Below, piece after piece: positions 17,127 to 25,957 of a DNA stretch of 64,000 bases (position 1 is its first letter; each line of letters opens with the position of its first letter). The stretch comes from Methylosinus trichosporium OB3b (GTDB taxonomy: Bacteria > Pseudomonadota > Alphaproteobacteria > Rhizobiales > Beijerinckiaceae): contig NZ_CP023737.1 of NCBI RefSeq assembly GCF_002752655.1, positions 4,426,001-4,490,000 of the forward strand, in the 5' to 3' direction. The notes under the pieces were generated by a model, which was not told where the DNA came from, searched no databases, and saw only the letters and a list, made by a program, of their open reading frames with translations. Position numbers and translations under genes: made by a program.

Positions 17127-17151
17127 CGAGGCGGCTTTCATCGCCGCCTCG
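17127..17151 (+). terminator. Stem-loop terminator candidate
   Basis: CGAGGCGGC (17127-17135) and GCCGCCTCG (17143-17151) form a perfect 9-bp GC-rich stem with loop TTTCATC, 20 nt after the stop at 17107. There is no T-run. Confidence 0.45.
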
Positions 17152-17256
17152 GCGCCGAGCGCGTAAAATCATTCACCATCGTCGACGAACCGATGCAACC
17201 TCCCGGCCACTGCGGCATTATCCCGACGGCGGCGTTTACGCCGAAGGGAGAAAGAC

Positions 17257-17487
17257 ATGTCGTCGACGGAAGAGTTTCATGAATGGATTTCGGCGCTCGA
17301 AGATCGGGCGCGCTCCGACGTGCGACGTCGCGCGAATCGCGTCGCCATTGTCGCTTTCATCGCGGCCGTCGCCGGAATTGTGGCTCTCTATGCGTTCGCC
17401 GGCCAGCACGTCCTGGCGATCTGGGCCGCCGTCGCTCTCTTCGGCTGGCTGTTCGTCGCCGGCGCCGCGCGAGTCTCGTCCGACTGA
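17257..17487 (+). CDS. Small two-helix membrane protein
   Basis: 76 residues. A charged N-terminus (STEEFHEWISALEDRARSDVRRRANR) is followed by two closely spaced transmembrane segments (VAIVAFIAAVAGIVALYAFA and LAIWAAVALFGWLFVAGAA). AAGGGAGAAAGAC lies directly before the ATG, an excellent ribosome-binding site. It stops 7 nt before the end of the convergent kpsE-like gene. No family is recognised. Confidence 0.7.
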   Translation: MSSTEEFHEWISALEDRARSDVRRRANRVAIVAFIAAVAGIVALYAFAGQHVLAIWAAVALFGWLFVAGAARVSSD

Positions 17488-17493
17488 CGCGCG

Positions 17494-18855
17494 TCAGAGC
17501 CTGTGGTCCTCGATGGAGGCGAGCACCATCATCGCGATCGACCAGATTACGCCCAGCGCGATGAAGATCAGCACCGAGAAATTGAGCCGACGCGGATAGC
17601 GAGAATCTTCCGGCATCGCCGGCGGGACGAAGACGGTGAGATAGAGCGTCTGCCGATTGGCGCGCTGCTGGGCGCGGTCGAGATTGGACCGCGCCATCGC
17701 ATAGAGCTGCTCGGCGAGCGTGCGCTGCAGATCGAGCTCCTCGAATTTCGCGATCGAGCCCGACACCGCGCCGCCGCCTTCGCGATTCGTCAGCTTGGCC
17801 TCGAGCTCTTTGATCTGCTTTTCCGCCGTCTCGATCTGCTCGCGCAGCACGCGGACGGTCGGCGCGTCGGGCGACAATTCGCGCGTGGCGACGAACATCT
17901 CGTTCTCGAGCCTGATCTTATCGCCGATCAGCGGCGCGAGAAGGGAGCCGATCTCCGTGCTTTTCGAGCTCGGATCGATCATGCCGAACTGATCACGAAA
18001 TTTGTTGAGCTCGGCGAGCGCCGATTGCACCGTGACAAAGGCGCGCCGCACGTCCTGCTCGGCCATTGTGGTCGCGTCGCGGCGCGCACGATCCGAGATG
18101 CGGTTGACGAGATCCTCGCTCGCGGAGATCAGCGCGCGCCCGAGCGCCAGCGCATCCTCGCGGCGGAAGGCCCGCACCTTGGCCGTGACGACGCCCGAGC
18201 CCGAATCGACATCGGTCTCGACCATAGAGATCCAATAGTCGACGAGCTTCTCGATCGAAGCGTTCTTGCCGAGCCGGGCCCAGAAATCGGCCTCCGGACG
18301 CTGGAAGATATCGCGCAAGCGGATTTTCGCCGAGAGGTCGTCGACGATCGCGCGGCTGCGGATATAGCTCGTGATCACAAAGGCGTTCTGCGTCGAGGTC
18401 TCGATGGTCACGCCGCCGCCGCCGGTCATGGCGCTGGCCGTGCCGCCGCCCTGGCCACCCCCCTGGCCGCCCCCTCCCAGCACGGGGGTGCTGGGTGGAT
18501 CGAAAGTGTCGAGCGAGCGCACTGAGAAGCGCGTCTCGACGGTGAATTGGTCGGAGGCGATGAAGGCGAAATAGAGCGTCGCCGCGAGCGCTGGCGCCAG
18601 CACGAAGGCGATGAAGCTGCCGAGCGCCGGCGGAATGCGGTCACGCCAGCGCCACGCCCGATCCGCCTCGACCGCGACCCGCTCGATCTGCGCGACGACG
18701 ATGCGCGCCGCGACCGGCGGCGCGCCCAGAGAGCGCGCCAGCCGGCCGAGCGTCGCCAGCGGGGCGCGGCGGCTCGCGGAGGCTGCGCCCGCGATCCCGT
18801 CCGCTGACGGCGCGGCCTCGAGCGTCTCGACGCGTTCTTTCACATCGTCCGTCAA
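17494..18855 (-). CDS. Capsule polysaccharide export inner-membrane protein, KpsE/Wzz-like
   Basis: 453 residues with two transmembrane helices, near residues 75-100 (LGSFIAFVLAPALAATLYFAFIAS) and 425-447 (LNFSVLIFIALGVIWSIAMMVL). Between them lies a large periplasmic domain with a long coiled-coil helix (ATRELSPDAPTVRVLREQIE and following). This is the polysaccharide co-polymerase topology of KpsE/RkpR proteins, which link ABC-type capsule exporters to the outer-membrane channel. After the first helix comes a Gly-rich insert (GGGGQGGGQGGG) absent from typical relatives. The start codon overlaps the stop of the upstream unknown gene (ATGA), so both are co-translated. The cognate ABC transporter genes (kpsM/kpsT) and kpsD are not nearby. 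Confidence 0.85.
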   Translation of the reverse strand: MTDDVKERVETLEAAPSADGIAGAASASRRAPLATLGRLARSLGAPPVAARIVVAQIERVAVEADRAWRWRDRIPPALGSFIAFVLAPALAATLYFAFIASDQFTVETRFSVRSLDTFDPPSTPVLGGGGQGGGQGGGTASAMTGGGGVTIETSTQNAFVITSYIRSRAIVDDLSAKIRLRDIFQRPEADFWARLGKNASIEKLVDYWISMVETDVDSGSGVVTAKVRAFRREDALALGRALISASEDLVNRISDRARRDATTMAEQDVRRAFVTVQSALAELNKFRDQFGMIDPSSKSTEIGSLLAPLIGDKIRLENEMFVATRELSPDAPTVRVLREQIETAEKQIKELEAKLTNREGGGAVSGSIAKFEELDLQRTLAEQLYAMARSNLDRAQQRANRQTLYLTVFVPPAMPEDSRYPRRLNFSVLIFIALGVIWSIAMMVLASIEDHRL

Positions 18856-19886
18856 GCCGCCTCCTCGATCGCCGCCTTGGCCGTGTAGTAGATTTCGAGG
18901 TCGTCCTCCAGCAGGAGCTCGATCTCGGGCAGACGGCGCAGCCGCGCCGCCAGCTCCTCGACTGCGGCAAAACGGGGAAGCGGCGACAGCGTACCGGCCG
19001 GTATCTGCAGCAACGCCTCGACCTCCTCGAGAAAAGCGTCGGAGCGCTCGCGCAGCCCGACGACGGCGAAGCTGGCGAGCGCTGCGAGCGCCTTGGCGAC
19101 ACCGGTGCGCGGCGGCGGATCGTCGAGCGCCTCGGAGGCGAGCTGACGCGTCAGCGGATTGGCGAGGATGGCGATCACATTCTTCTGCATCTGGTCGAAG
19201 GCGCGCCGCAGATTGCGGTCGTCGTCGTCGATCTGCTGCGCGAACTCGATCGCTGCGGCGAAGGAGAGCATGTCGCGCGGACCGAGCAGATCATCGCCGA
19301 ATTTGGCGACATGCTTCAACGTCATCAACCGCTCGGCGAGCTCGTAATAGGGATCGTGCAGCAGCGCGATGCAATCGAAACGATCGTGCAGAAAGGATTG
19401 ATAGGCGGAGAAGGCGAGACGCCCGCTCAGATAGAGCGAAGCGGCGTTGCTGATGTTGAACACCTGCATCGCCGTCTCGCGGCCATGGCGCTCGACGCCC
19501 TTGTGAAAGAATTGGAACCGGTGCTCGACCTGTTCGTCGAGGCGCCAGAGCGGGAACAAATGGGTCTCCAGCCGAAAGACGCATTTCTCGACCACCTGCG
19601 TCTTCTTGCGACGCCGGTAGATCACGATCCCCGTGTCGACGTCGGTGAGCTCCAGAGTGTCGTTCTTGGCGATGTCGGGCACGATTCGGGCGTCGATCGT
19701 GAAACCGCAGCAGCCGGTCGCGTGCCGGCCGGCGGTGACGAGGGCGGGCCGCTCGTCCTTGCACATGATCTCGGCGATCGGCTCGCCATTGCTGGTGATG
19801 CGCAGGCTCGGCGATTTGGTGAACTCGTCCGGAACGACATAGCCGACGATGCGATTGCCTCGGTCGGCTTCGATGTTGAACAGCAT
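18852..19886 (-). CDS. Protein of unknown function coupled to the KpsE-like gene
   Basis: 344 residues, with no signal peptide or membrane helix. The N-terminal third is beta-rich (GYVVPDEFTKSPSLRITSNG, DTLELTDVDTGIVIYRRRKK). The middle is mainly helical with RFQFFHKGVERHGRETAMQVFNISNAASLYLSGR. The end is acidic and helical (EELAARLRRLPEIELLLEDDLEIYYTAKAAIEEAA). I do not recognise the family. Its stop overlaps the KpsE-like start by 4 nt, so a cytoplasmic role in capsule or polysaccharide synthesis or export is likely. The middle segment is suggestive of a sulfotransferase-like or glycosyltransferase-associated protein, but no catalytic motif can be named. Confidence 0.75.
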   Translation of the reverse strand: MLFNIEADRGNRIVGYVVPDEFTKSPSLRITSNGEPIAEIMCKDERPALVTAGRHATGCCGFTIDARIVPDIAKNDTLELTDVDTGIVIYRRRKKTQVVEKCVFRLETHLFPLWRLDEQVEHRFQFFHKGVERHGRETAMQVFNISNAASLYLSGRLAFSAYQSFLHDRFDCIALLHDPYYELAERLMTLKHVAKFGDDLLGPRDMLSFAAAIEFAQQIDDDDRNLRRAFDQMQKNVIAILANPLTRQLASEALDDPPPRTGVAKALAALASFAVVGLRERSDAFLEEVEALLQIPAGTLSPLPRFAAVEELAARLRRLPEIELLLEDDLEIYYTAKAAIEEAA

Positions 19887-20211
19887 GAGCCCTGTCTCGC
19901 TCGCGTTCGTTCACTTCCCGCGCTCGCGCGGTGCGTGCTTGGCGGCGCGGCTGCGGAGGCGCGCGCATCGAGGGCGCTGTCTCGTCCCGAGAGGTTTCGA
20001 GCGCGCGACGAGCCGAGCGCTGCGCCCCGAAGCGGCGGACCCGCCCCCTGGCGACTCACTCTCTACATGATCATCCCCATCAGGGAAATGCTCACGCCGG
20101 CGCCGCCTCCAAGATGCCTCGATTTCGCCCGGCCTCGGCCATGCGCGGCGAATCGCGCCGAGCGAGCCTCATGCGCTCGCTCGGCGAATTTCGTTCGAGG
20201 GGAAATCGATG
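19887..20211. other. Intergenic region with no recognised feature
   Basis: About 325 nt between the divergent-side start of the unknown capsule gene and the end of the next small gene. It is GC-rich with only short, non-conserved-looking open frames. It should contain the promoter for the capsule pair, but no clear -35/-10 could be picked. Confidence 0.4.
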
Positions 20212-20583
20212 CTATCGCCGGGCGCAGGCGCGCGGGACCTCGCCGCCGCCGCCGGCGCGACGACTCTTCTGATAAGCGACGATCTCGCGGAACACGGGCG
20301 AGCCGCGGTCGAAGCTCAGATCGGTGATCGGGGCGACCAGAACGCGGGAGCCCGCTTTCTGGTCGGCGAATTCGAGGTGGCAGAGCAGCCCCTGAGACTC
20401 GCCCGCGTCATAGACCTGGATCACTGTGCATCGGGACGCGCTTCCGTGCGCCTTGGCGACGATGCGTCCGCCCGCCCGGGCGCGCAGCGGCAGGTGGCGC
20501 CGCAGCAGAAAGAGGATCTGATCGCTGCGGCGAGGGGGGAGGGAATCTGTAAAAGAATCGCAATCGATTTCTGAATTTGCCAT
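20212..20583 (-). CDS. Small soluble protein of unknown function
   Basis: 123 residues from ATG 20583; a longer frame starts at 20625 but lacks a ribosome-binding site. The middle shows beta-strand patterns (GGRIVAKAHGSASRCTVIQVYDAG, GLLCHLEFADQ, RVLVAPITDLSFDRG) suggesting a compact beta domain; the tail is basic and glycine-rich. No family is recognised. The monocistronic context gives no functional hint. Confidence 0.55.
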   Translation of the reverse strand: MANSEIDCDSFTDSLPPRRSDQILFLLRRHLPLRARAGGRIVAKAHGSASRCTVIQVYDAGESQGLLCHLEFADQKAGSRVLVAPITDLSFDRGSPVFREIVAYQKSRRAGGGGEVPRACARR

Positions 20584-20722
20584 CGCGCGACGACCTTCGT
20601 CGAAAAACGAGCCGTGGCGGAGCATAGCAACTGAAGGTCACATGAATGTCCCGTGATCGCAGAAAGGCAAAAAATCCCGAGCGGCGCCTCGTCGCGGGGA
20701 AGAGGCCTCCGCCGTCTCGGGC

Positions 20723-20977
20723 TCACCACCAGCCGCGATACCAGCCATAGCCCCGGGGGCCGCCCATATAAGGATAGCCGGACATAGAGCGCCGGTCGGC
20801 CGAACGGTCGAGATCGAGCTGGAGCAGGCATTTGGCGAAAGCGTCGCTGGCCGGGCGGAAGCCATAGGAGCGGCAGCGCGTTTCGTCCGCGGATCTCTGC
20901 TCGAGCTTGGAGGTGGTGTTGCAGCCGCCGGCCAGCAGGCCTGCCGCCAGAACGAAGACGAGTCTCGCGCGCGACAT
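20723..20977 (-). CDS. Small outer-membrane-type lipoprotein
   Basis: 84 residues. A lipoprotein signal peptide (SRARLVFVLAAGLLAGGC) ends in the lipobox LAGGC, with Cys19 predicted to be lipidated. The next residue is Asn, so outer-membrane sorting is expected. The mature part has TRCRSYGFRPASDAFAKCLLQLD, a pattern seen in many small Hyphomicrobiales lipoproteins, and a Gly/Tyr/Trp-rich end (GGPRGYGWYRGWW). It is divergent from phaR. The function is unknown. Confidence 0.8.
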   Translation of the reverse strand: MSRARLVFVLAAGLLAGGCNTTSKLEQRSADETRCRSYGFRPASDAFAKCLLQLDLDRSADRRSMSGYPYMGGPRGYGWYRGWW

Positions 20978-21253
20978 GGTCGGTTCTCTCCGAGAGCGCC
21001 GATCGAAGCGGCGCCGTGTCTATGATAGACGAGGTCGAGACAAGAGAAAGAACCAATTTTCCACGATGTTGTTGCCCGAGGCGCCCGATTACGATTATCG
21101 TTCTGGTGATGACGCCGGCGAAGCTCGGCCGGCCGGTCGGATCGAGAGGATGCTTTGCTGCGAACGGCGAAAGATGGAAGAGGGCCGGTGACGCGCGAGC
21201 GCGCGGACGGGCCGGCGTCGCGCGAGGCGCCGCGTCGAGGAGGCGACGACCCG

Positions 21254-21871
21254 ATGGCAGCGACCGAGAAAAAACCGACGACGATCAAGAAATACGCCAA
21301 CCGGCGTCTCTACGACACCGGGACGAGCACTTATGTGACGCTCGAGGATCTTGCCGCAATGGTCAAGCGCGGCGAGGATTTCACCGTCTGCGACGCCAAG
21401 ACCGGCGAGGACATCACGCGGCCCGTCCTCACCCAGATCATCTTCGAGCAGGAGGGCAAGGACGGGCAGAGCCTGCTGCCGATCGCCTTCCTGCGCCAGC
21501 TGATCCGCTTCTACGGCGATTCGATGCAGATGCTGGTGCCGAGCTATCTCGAGTTCAGCATCGACCGTCTGACCCGCGACCAGCAGAAGTTCCGCGATCA
21601 GGTCTCCCAGGCGCTCGAAGGCGCCCCCTTCGGCGAGCCGACGCGTCAGGCCTTTCAATCGATGGAGGAGCAGGCGCGCAAGAACATGGCTGTGTTCCGC
21701 CAGGCGTTGGCCATGTTCAATCCCTTCGGCGTGCCGGGCGAATCGCCGGCCGTTCCGGCCGAGCCCGCAGCCTCGGACGCCGCGCCGCGCGCCGATCTCG
21801 ACGACATGAAGCGCCAGCTCGAGGAATTGAACAAGCGGATCGATCTGCTGTCGGGCAAGAGCGCCGGCTGA
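21254..21871 (+). CDS. phaR: Polyhydroxyalkanoate synthesis repressor PhaR
   Basis: 205 residues. The N-terminal DNA/PHB-binding domain is unmistakable (IKKYANRRLYDTGTSTYVTL, followed by VLTQIIFEQE), then the PHB accumulation regulatory domain (LIRFYGDSMQMLVPSYLEFS). A C-terminal Pro/Ala linker and a heptad helix (DDMKRQLEELNKRIDLL) probably mediate oligomerisation. PhaR senses free PHB granule surface and represses phasin and its own gene. The start at 21254 puts MAATEKKPTTIKKYAN at the N-terminus as in relatives. No pha synthesis genes are in the window. Confidence 0.95.
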   Translation: MAATEKKPTTIKKYANRRLYDTGTSTYVTLEDLAAMVKRGEDFTVCDAKTGEDITRPVLTQIIFEQEGKDGQSLLPIAFLRQLIRFYGDSMQMLVPSYLEFSIDRLTRDQQKFRDQVSQALEGAPFGEPTRQAFQSMEEQARKNMAVFRQALAMFNPFGVPGESPAVPAEPAASDAAPRADLDDMKRQLEELNKRIDLLSGKSAG

Positions 21872-21970
21872 GCCGGCCGGCTGCCGAATCGAATGAAGTG
21901 ACGGGTCGCGAGGTGCGAGCAGGGCGATCGGGTGAAGGATAAAATCCCATCACCCTCGTCCTGAGACCTG

Positions 21971-21997
21971 GAGAAGCGAGTCTTCAGGCTCGCTCGT
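21971..21997. repeat. Degenerate family C palindromic repeat
   Basis: AAGCGAGTCTTCAGGCTCGC and following bases match the core of the family C hairpin (see 1735 and 63443) with one substitution that weakens the stem. It lies between the convergent ends of phaR and the EAL-domain gene. Confidence 0.4.
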
Positions 21998-21999
21998 CC

Positions 22000-23817
22000 T
22001 CACGCGCTCGCTGCGGCCGCTTGCGGGGGAGCGAAGGCCGCCGGCGCCGTTTCGGCCACGCCGAAATAGGAGCCCTGGAAATAGTCGACGCCCCATTCGC
22101 GCAGCAGCGCGGCCGTCGCTTCGTCCTCGACCCATTCGGCGACGATCTCCAGCCCGAGATGGCGTGCGAGATCGGTCAGCGTGCGCACGAAGAAGCGGTC
22201 GTCGGCCGATTTCGAGATGTTGCGCACGAAGGCGCCGTCGATCTTCACGAGATCGAAGTCGAGCTGCCGCAGATTGCGGAACGAGGTGTGGCCGGCGCCG
22301 AAATCATCCATCGCCAGCTTGATGCCGAGCGATTTGCAGGCGGCGATCAGCCGGCGCGTCGTGTCGAAATCCTCGATCATCGTGCTTTCGGTCATCTCGA
22401 TGGTGAGGCGCTTGGCGACTCCCGGATAGACATTGGTGGCGCTCGCCAGCCACGCCGGCCATTCGGGATCGTTGAGCGTCGCGATCGAGGCGTTGACCGA
22501 GACGCGCAGATCGGGCTCCTCGGCGAGCCGCGCCAGGGCGAGCTCGAGCACGCGCTGGTCGAGCAGGCGGACGAGGCCCGATTTCTCGGCGACCGGCAGA
22601 ATATCGCCCGGACAGACGATCGAGCCGTCGGCGAGGCGCACGCGCAGCAGCGCTTCATAGAAGGCGATGGCGCCGGTCTTCGCCGAGACGATCGGCTGAA
22701 AGGCGAGCTCCACCCGCCGCTCGTTGAGCGCGGAGACGACGCTGTCGGCGACATGCAGCGCATGCAGACGGCCGATGTCGCGATCGAGCGAGGAGGCGTA
22801 GGCGACGAAGCGCGCGCCATTGCGCTGGCGGGCGGCGTCGAGCGCCTCCTCGGCGTGCTGGAACAGAATTTCCGGCGTGCGGCCGTCGCGCGGCGCGACC
22901 ACGGCGCCCATCCGCGCCGTCGCGGGAATGGCGCCGACCTGGGTCTCGAAGGGAGCCTGGCTGATCACCTCGATGAGGCGCATGCCGGTGGCCTTCGCCT
23001 GCTCGGCCTCGCAATTGTCGAGCAGCACGGCGAATTTATTGCCGGCGTAGCGGGACACGAGATCATTGACGCGCAGATTGGCGCGCAGCCGCGCGGCGAG
23101 GCGGACGATGATCTCGTCGCCCGCGTCATAGCCGTAGGTGCGATTGAGCGCGAACAGATTTTCGATGGCCACCAGCAGCACGGCGAAAGGCTTGCGCGCC
23201 TTCTCCGGCTGGCCGAGCAGGCGCTGGGCGTGATCGGCGAGCTGCACGCGGGTCACGGTGCCGGTCAGCGCGTCGATCTGCGCGCGCCGTTTCATTTCGC
23301 CCTCGAGCTCCTTGCGCTCGGTGATGACGCGCACGAGGCCATGGACGCGATGCGGGCGGCCGTCGCGGCCGGCGAACCAGCGCCCGCAATCCTCGACCCA
23401 GATCAAGGGACCGCCGCCGGTCTCTCGCGCCGGCGCGAGAGAATAGACGGCGCGGAAGGGCGCGCCTTCGCCTTCGTCCGTCGCGGTCGAGTTCATCACG
23501 GCCTCGTAGCGCGAGGCGGCGCTCTCGGCGCCGAGCCGTTCGCCATAGGCGCGGCCCGTGGAAAGCTCGCCGCGGGCGACGGCGCCGAGCGTCTCGGCGA
23601 GATTGTCGCCCCACAACAGGCGATCGGTGGCTATGTCCCAATCATAGAGGACGGCGCCGATCGAAGGCAGCACGATCGCAGGGTCGGGGCCGAACGGGGC
23701 GGGGGCGCCGCCGTTCGAGACGGGAGAAGGGGCTTTCTCTTCGAGCCCTGCGGAAGCGGCCTTGTCGGCGAGGTGTCGCAACTGCATCGTCTGTCCCGGG
23801 CATGCGTTCAACCGCAT
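22000..23817 (-). CDS. Cyclic-di-GMP phosphodiesterase with degenerate GGDEF and intact EAL domain
   Basis: 605 residues (595 if the ATG at 23787 is used, which sits after GGGACAGACG and looks better). An N-terminal PAS-like region (GAVLYDWDIATDRLLWGDN) is followed by a GGDEF domain at about 175-335. Its signature reads AGNKF instead of GGDEF, so cyclase activity is unlikely. The C-terminal EAL domain (350-590) keeps EALLR, SVNAS, IEMTEST, DDFGAGHTS, VKIDGAFV and AEWVED, the residues needed for metal binding and catalysis. It most likely hydrolyses c-di-GMP, with the GGDEF relic sensing GTP. There is no transmembrane segment, so it is cytosolic. Confidence 0.9.
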   Translation of the reverse strand: MRLNACPGQTMQLRHLADKAASAGLEEKAPSPVSNGGAPAPFGPDPAIVLPSIGAVLYDWDIATDRLLWGDNLAETLGAVARGELSTGRAYGERLGAESAASRYEAVMNSTATDEGEGAPFRAVYSLAPARETGGGPLIWVEDCGRWFAGRDGRPHRVHGLVRVITERKELEGEMKRRAQIDALTGTVTRVQLADHAQRLLGQPEKARKPFAVLLVAIENLFALNRTYGYDAGDEIIVRLAARLRANLRVNDLVSRYAGNKFAVLLDNCEAEQAKATGMRLIEVISQAPFETQVGAIPATARMGAVVAPRDGRTPEILFQHAEEALDAARQRNGARFVAYASSLDRDIGRLHALHVADSVVSALNERRVELAFQPIVSAKTGAIAFYEALLRVRLADGSIVCPGDILPVAEKSGLVRLLDQRVLELALARLAEEPDLRVSVNASIATLNDPEWPAWLASATNVYPGVAKRLTIEMTESTMIEDFDTTRRLIAACKSLGIKLAMDDFGAGHTSFRNLRQLDFDLVKIDGAFVRNISKSADDRFFVRTLTDLARHLGLEIVAEWVEDEATAALLREWGVDYFQGSYFGVAETAPAAFAPPQAAAASA

Positions 23818-23866
23818 CTTTGATCATGGCGCCCGAAAGTAAACGCGCGGTTGCGGCGAACGCAGC

Positions 23867-24325
23867 TCAGGCCCCGCTTTCTTCTGTCGGCGGCGCCCAG
23901 CCGGGCGCGGCGAGCTCGAAAGCGGAGAATTCGAAGCCCGGCGCGACGGTGCAGCCGACCAGGGTCCAGCCGCCGAGGCTCGCGGCGCTCTGCCAGGCGC
24001 CGGCGGGCACGATGATTTGCGGACGTTGGCCCGCCGGGAGGTCCGGCCCGAGCACGCCGCGCGTCGCGGCCCCGGCCATGGCGATGTCGAGCGCGAGCGG
24101 AGCGCCGGCGTAATAGTGCCAGATCTCGGCCGCGTCGACGCGATGCCAGGCCGAGACTTCGCCGGCGCCGAGCAGGAAATAGATGGCGGTGGAGGCGGCG
24201 CGGCGGCCCTCGACCGCGCGCGCGTCGCGGAAGGTCTCGCGATAGAAGCCGCCCTCAGGATGGGGAGACAGATCCAGCAGACGCACGATCTCGGCGGCCG
24301 TGAGACCCGATAGGGGATTGGTCAT
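23867..24325 (-). CDS. Cupin family protein (DUF985)
   Basis: 152 residues. The cupin_5/DUF985 pattern is clear: LLDLSPHPEGGFYRETFRD, TAIYFLLGAGEVSAWHRVDAAEIWHYY and the C-terminal GCTVAPGFEFSAFEL. The His/Glu positions of HRVDAAEIWHYY probably hold a metal. Its ATG overlaps the gloB stop (4 nt), so it is the second gene of a gloB-cupin operon. The substrate is unknown. Confidence 0.9.
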   Translation of the reverse strand: MTNPLSGLTAAEIVRLLDLSPHPEGGFYRETFRDARAVEGRRAASTAIYFLLGAGEVSAWHRVDAAEIWHYYAGAPLALDIAMAGAATRGVLGPDLPAGQRPQIIVPAGAWQSAASLGGWTLVGCTVAPGFEFSAFELAAPGWAPPTEESGA

Positions 24326-25095
24326 CGGAAGACGTTCTTTCGCTCGCGGAGCGCTGCGAAGACGCGCTCGGGCGGCGCTTGCTCCATTCCGGTCGCCCGT
24401 CGCAGCCCGGGATCGTCGGCGCGCAGGAACGGATTGGTCGCGAGTTCCTGCGCGATGGTCGTCGGCAGCGTCGCCGCCCCGGCGCGCCGCAACGTCTCCA
24501 CCTCTCGCACGCGCTCGGCGAGCCGCGGATTTGCGGGATCGACGGTCAGCGCGAAACGGGCGTTGGCTTCTGTATATTCATGGCCGCAATAGACGCGTGT
24601 TCGCGGCGGCAGAGCGGCGATCTTCGCGAGCGAGGCGTGCATCACCTGCATCGGCGTCTCGAACACGCGGCCGCAGCCGAGAGAGAACAGCACGTCGCCC
24701 ACGAACAGAATATCGTCGTCCGCGAAATGATAGAGGATATGCCCGGTGGTGTGGCCGGGCGCCTCGATGACGCGCGCCCGCGCCGCGCCCACAGTCACCA
24801 CATCGCCCTCGCCGACGGGCAGATCGACCCCGCCGATGCGGCCGAGATCCTTGCGCGGGCCGACGACGCGCGCGTTCGGATAGCGCGCCTTCAGCCCGGC
24901 GACGCCCTGGATATGGTCGGCATGGTGATGGGTGAGCAGAATATCGGTGAGCGTCCAGCCGAGGCGGTCGAGCTCGGCGGCGATCGCCGCGGCGTCCGGC
25001 GCGTCGATGGAGGCGACGGCGCACGTCGCCGCATCGCGCAGCAGGAGCCCGAAATTATCCGTGAGGCAGGTGAACTGGCGGATTTCCACGCCCAT
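24322..25095 (-). CDS. gloB: Hydroxyacylglutathione hydrolase (glyoxalase II)
   Basis: 257 residues. Hydrolyses S-lactoylglutathione to lactate and glutathione in methylglyoxal detoxification. The binuclear-metal motif THHHADH is at residues 55-61; later metal ligands occur in GHTTGHILYHF, DVLFSLGCGRVFE and YCGHEYTEANARFA. The C-terminal FLRADDPGLR is family-specific. The gene is divergent from a methyltransferase, a common alphaproteobacterial arrangement, and overlaps the cupin gene. Confidence 0.95.
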   Translation of the reverse strand: MGVEIRQFTCLTDNFGLLLRDAATCAVASIDAPDAAAIAAELDRLGWTLTDILLTHHHADHIQGVAGLKARYPNARVVGPRKDLGRIGGVDLPVGEGDVVTVGAARARVIEAPGHTTGHILYHFADDDILFVGDVLFSLGCGRVFETPMQVMHASLAKIAALPPRTRVYCGHEYTEANARFALTVDPANPRLAERVREVETLRRAGAATLPTTIAQELATNPFLRADDPGLRRATGMEQAPPERVFAALRERKNVFR

Positions 25096-25166
25096 GCGGA
25101 GTCCCCTGGTCGATCATGAGCGCGGCGCGTCTTGCGCCGCTGCGCCGATCTTGCCAAATATCAGAT

Positions 25167-25904
25167 ATGGCCCTCGACGTCGTCGATTTACGGAATTTTT
25201 ACGCCTCGCCTCTCGGCCAGGTGGCGCGGCGGCTGGTCGGCCGCGTGCTGCGCGCGCAATGGGAGGACCATGCGGCGCTGCGCGTGCTCGGCGTCGGCTA
25301 CGCCACGCCCTATCTCGTCGATTTCCAGGCGCGGGCGCAGCGTGTGCTGGCCTTCATGCCGGCCGCGCAGGGGGTGGTGCATTGGCCGCCGGGCGCCCGT
25401 TCCGCCTCGGCGCTGGTCGAAGCCTCGATGATGCCGCTGCCCGATTCCAGCATCGACCGCATTCTGGTCGTCCATGCGCTCGAGGTCGGCGAGAATCCGC
25501 GCGACATTCTGGAGGAGATCTGGCGTGTCCTGGCGCCGGGCGGGCGCGTCGTCATCATCGTGCCGAGCCGTTCCGGCCTCTGGGCGCGCGTCGACACGAC
25601 GCCTTTCGGCCATGGCCATCCCTATTCGCGCGGACAATTGCAGGCGCTGCTGCAGGAGACGTTGTTTCTGCCGGTGTTCTGGGGCGAGGCGCTCTATGTG
25701 CCGCCCTTCGGCCGCGCCTCGCTGCTGCGCTCGGCGCCGGCCTTCGAGCGCATCGCCGGGCGCTTCTCGCTGCCGGGGGCGGGCGTGCATGTGGTGGAGG
25801 CGACCAAGCAGCTCTACAGGCCGGCGAGCCAGCGTCGCGCCGTCCGCCGGGCGCTGCAGCCGATCGAGGTGCTGGCGCCGGCGGCCGGAGTCGGCGCCGG
25901 GTGA
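25167..25904 (+). CDS. Class I SAM-dependent methyltransferase
   Basis: 245 residues. The SAM-binding features are LRVLGVGYATPYL (motif I-like), an acidic MMPLPDSSIDRILVVHALE and the post-motif LAPGGRVVIIVPSR. The N-terminus (VDLRNFYASPLGQVARRLV) and the tail (VEATKQLYRPASQRR) match a family found next to gloB in many alphaproteobacteria. The substrate is not known. The ATG at 25167 aligns with this N-terminus. A perfect 21-bp terminator hairpin starts at its stop codon. Confidence 0.88.
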   Translation: MALDVVDLRNFYASPLGQVARRLVGRVLRAQWEDHAALRVLGVGYATPYLVDFQARAQRVLAFMPAAQGVVHWPPGARSASALVEASMMPLPDSSIDRILVVHALEVGENPRDILEEIWRVLAPGGRVVIIVPSRSGLWARVDTTPFGHGHPYSRGQLQALLQETLFLPVFWGEALYVPPFGRASLLRSAPAFERIAGRFSLPGAGVHVVEATKQLYRPASQRRAVRRALQPIEVLAPAAGVGAG

Positions 25905-25957
25905 AGCCGGCCCGGTTTCCGATCTTATTGGATCGGAAACCGGGCCGGCTTTTTTTG
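25904..25957 (+). terminator. Strong intrinsic terminator
   Basis: A perfect 21-bp stem (25904-25924 with 25931-25951) closes a 6-nt TTATTG loop and is followed by seven T residues. It ends the methyltransferase transcript. Its stem is unusually long and perfectly matched. Confidence 0.92.
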
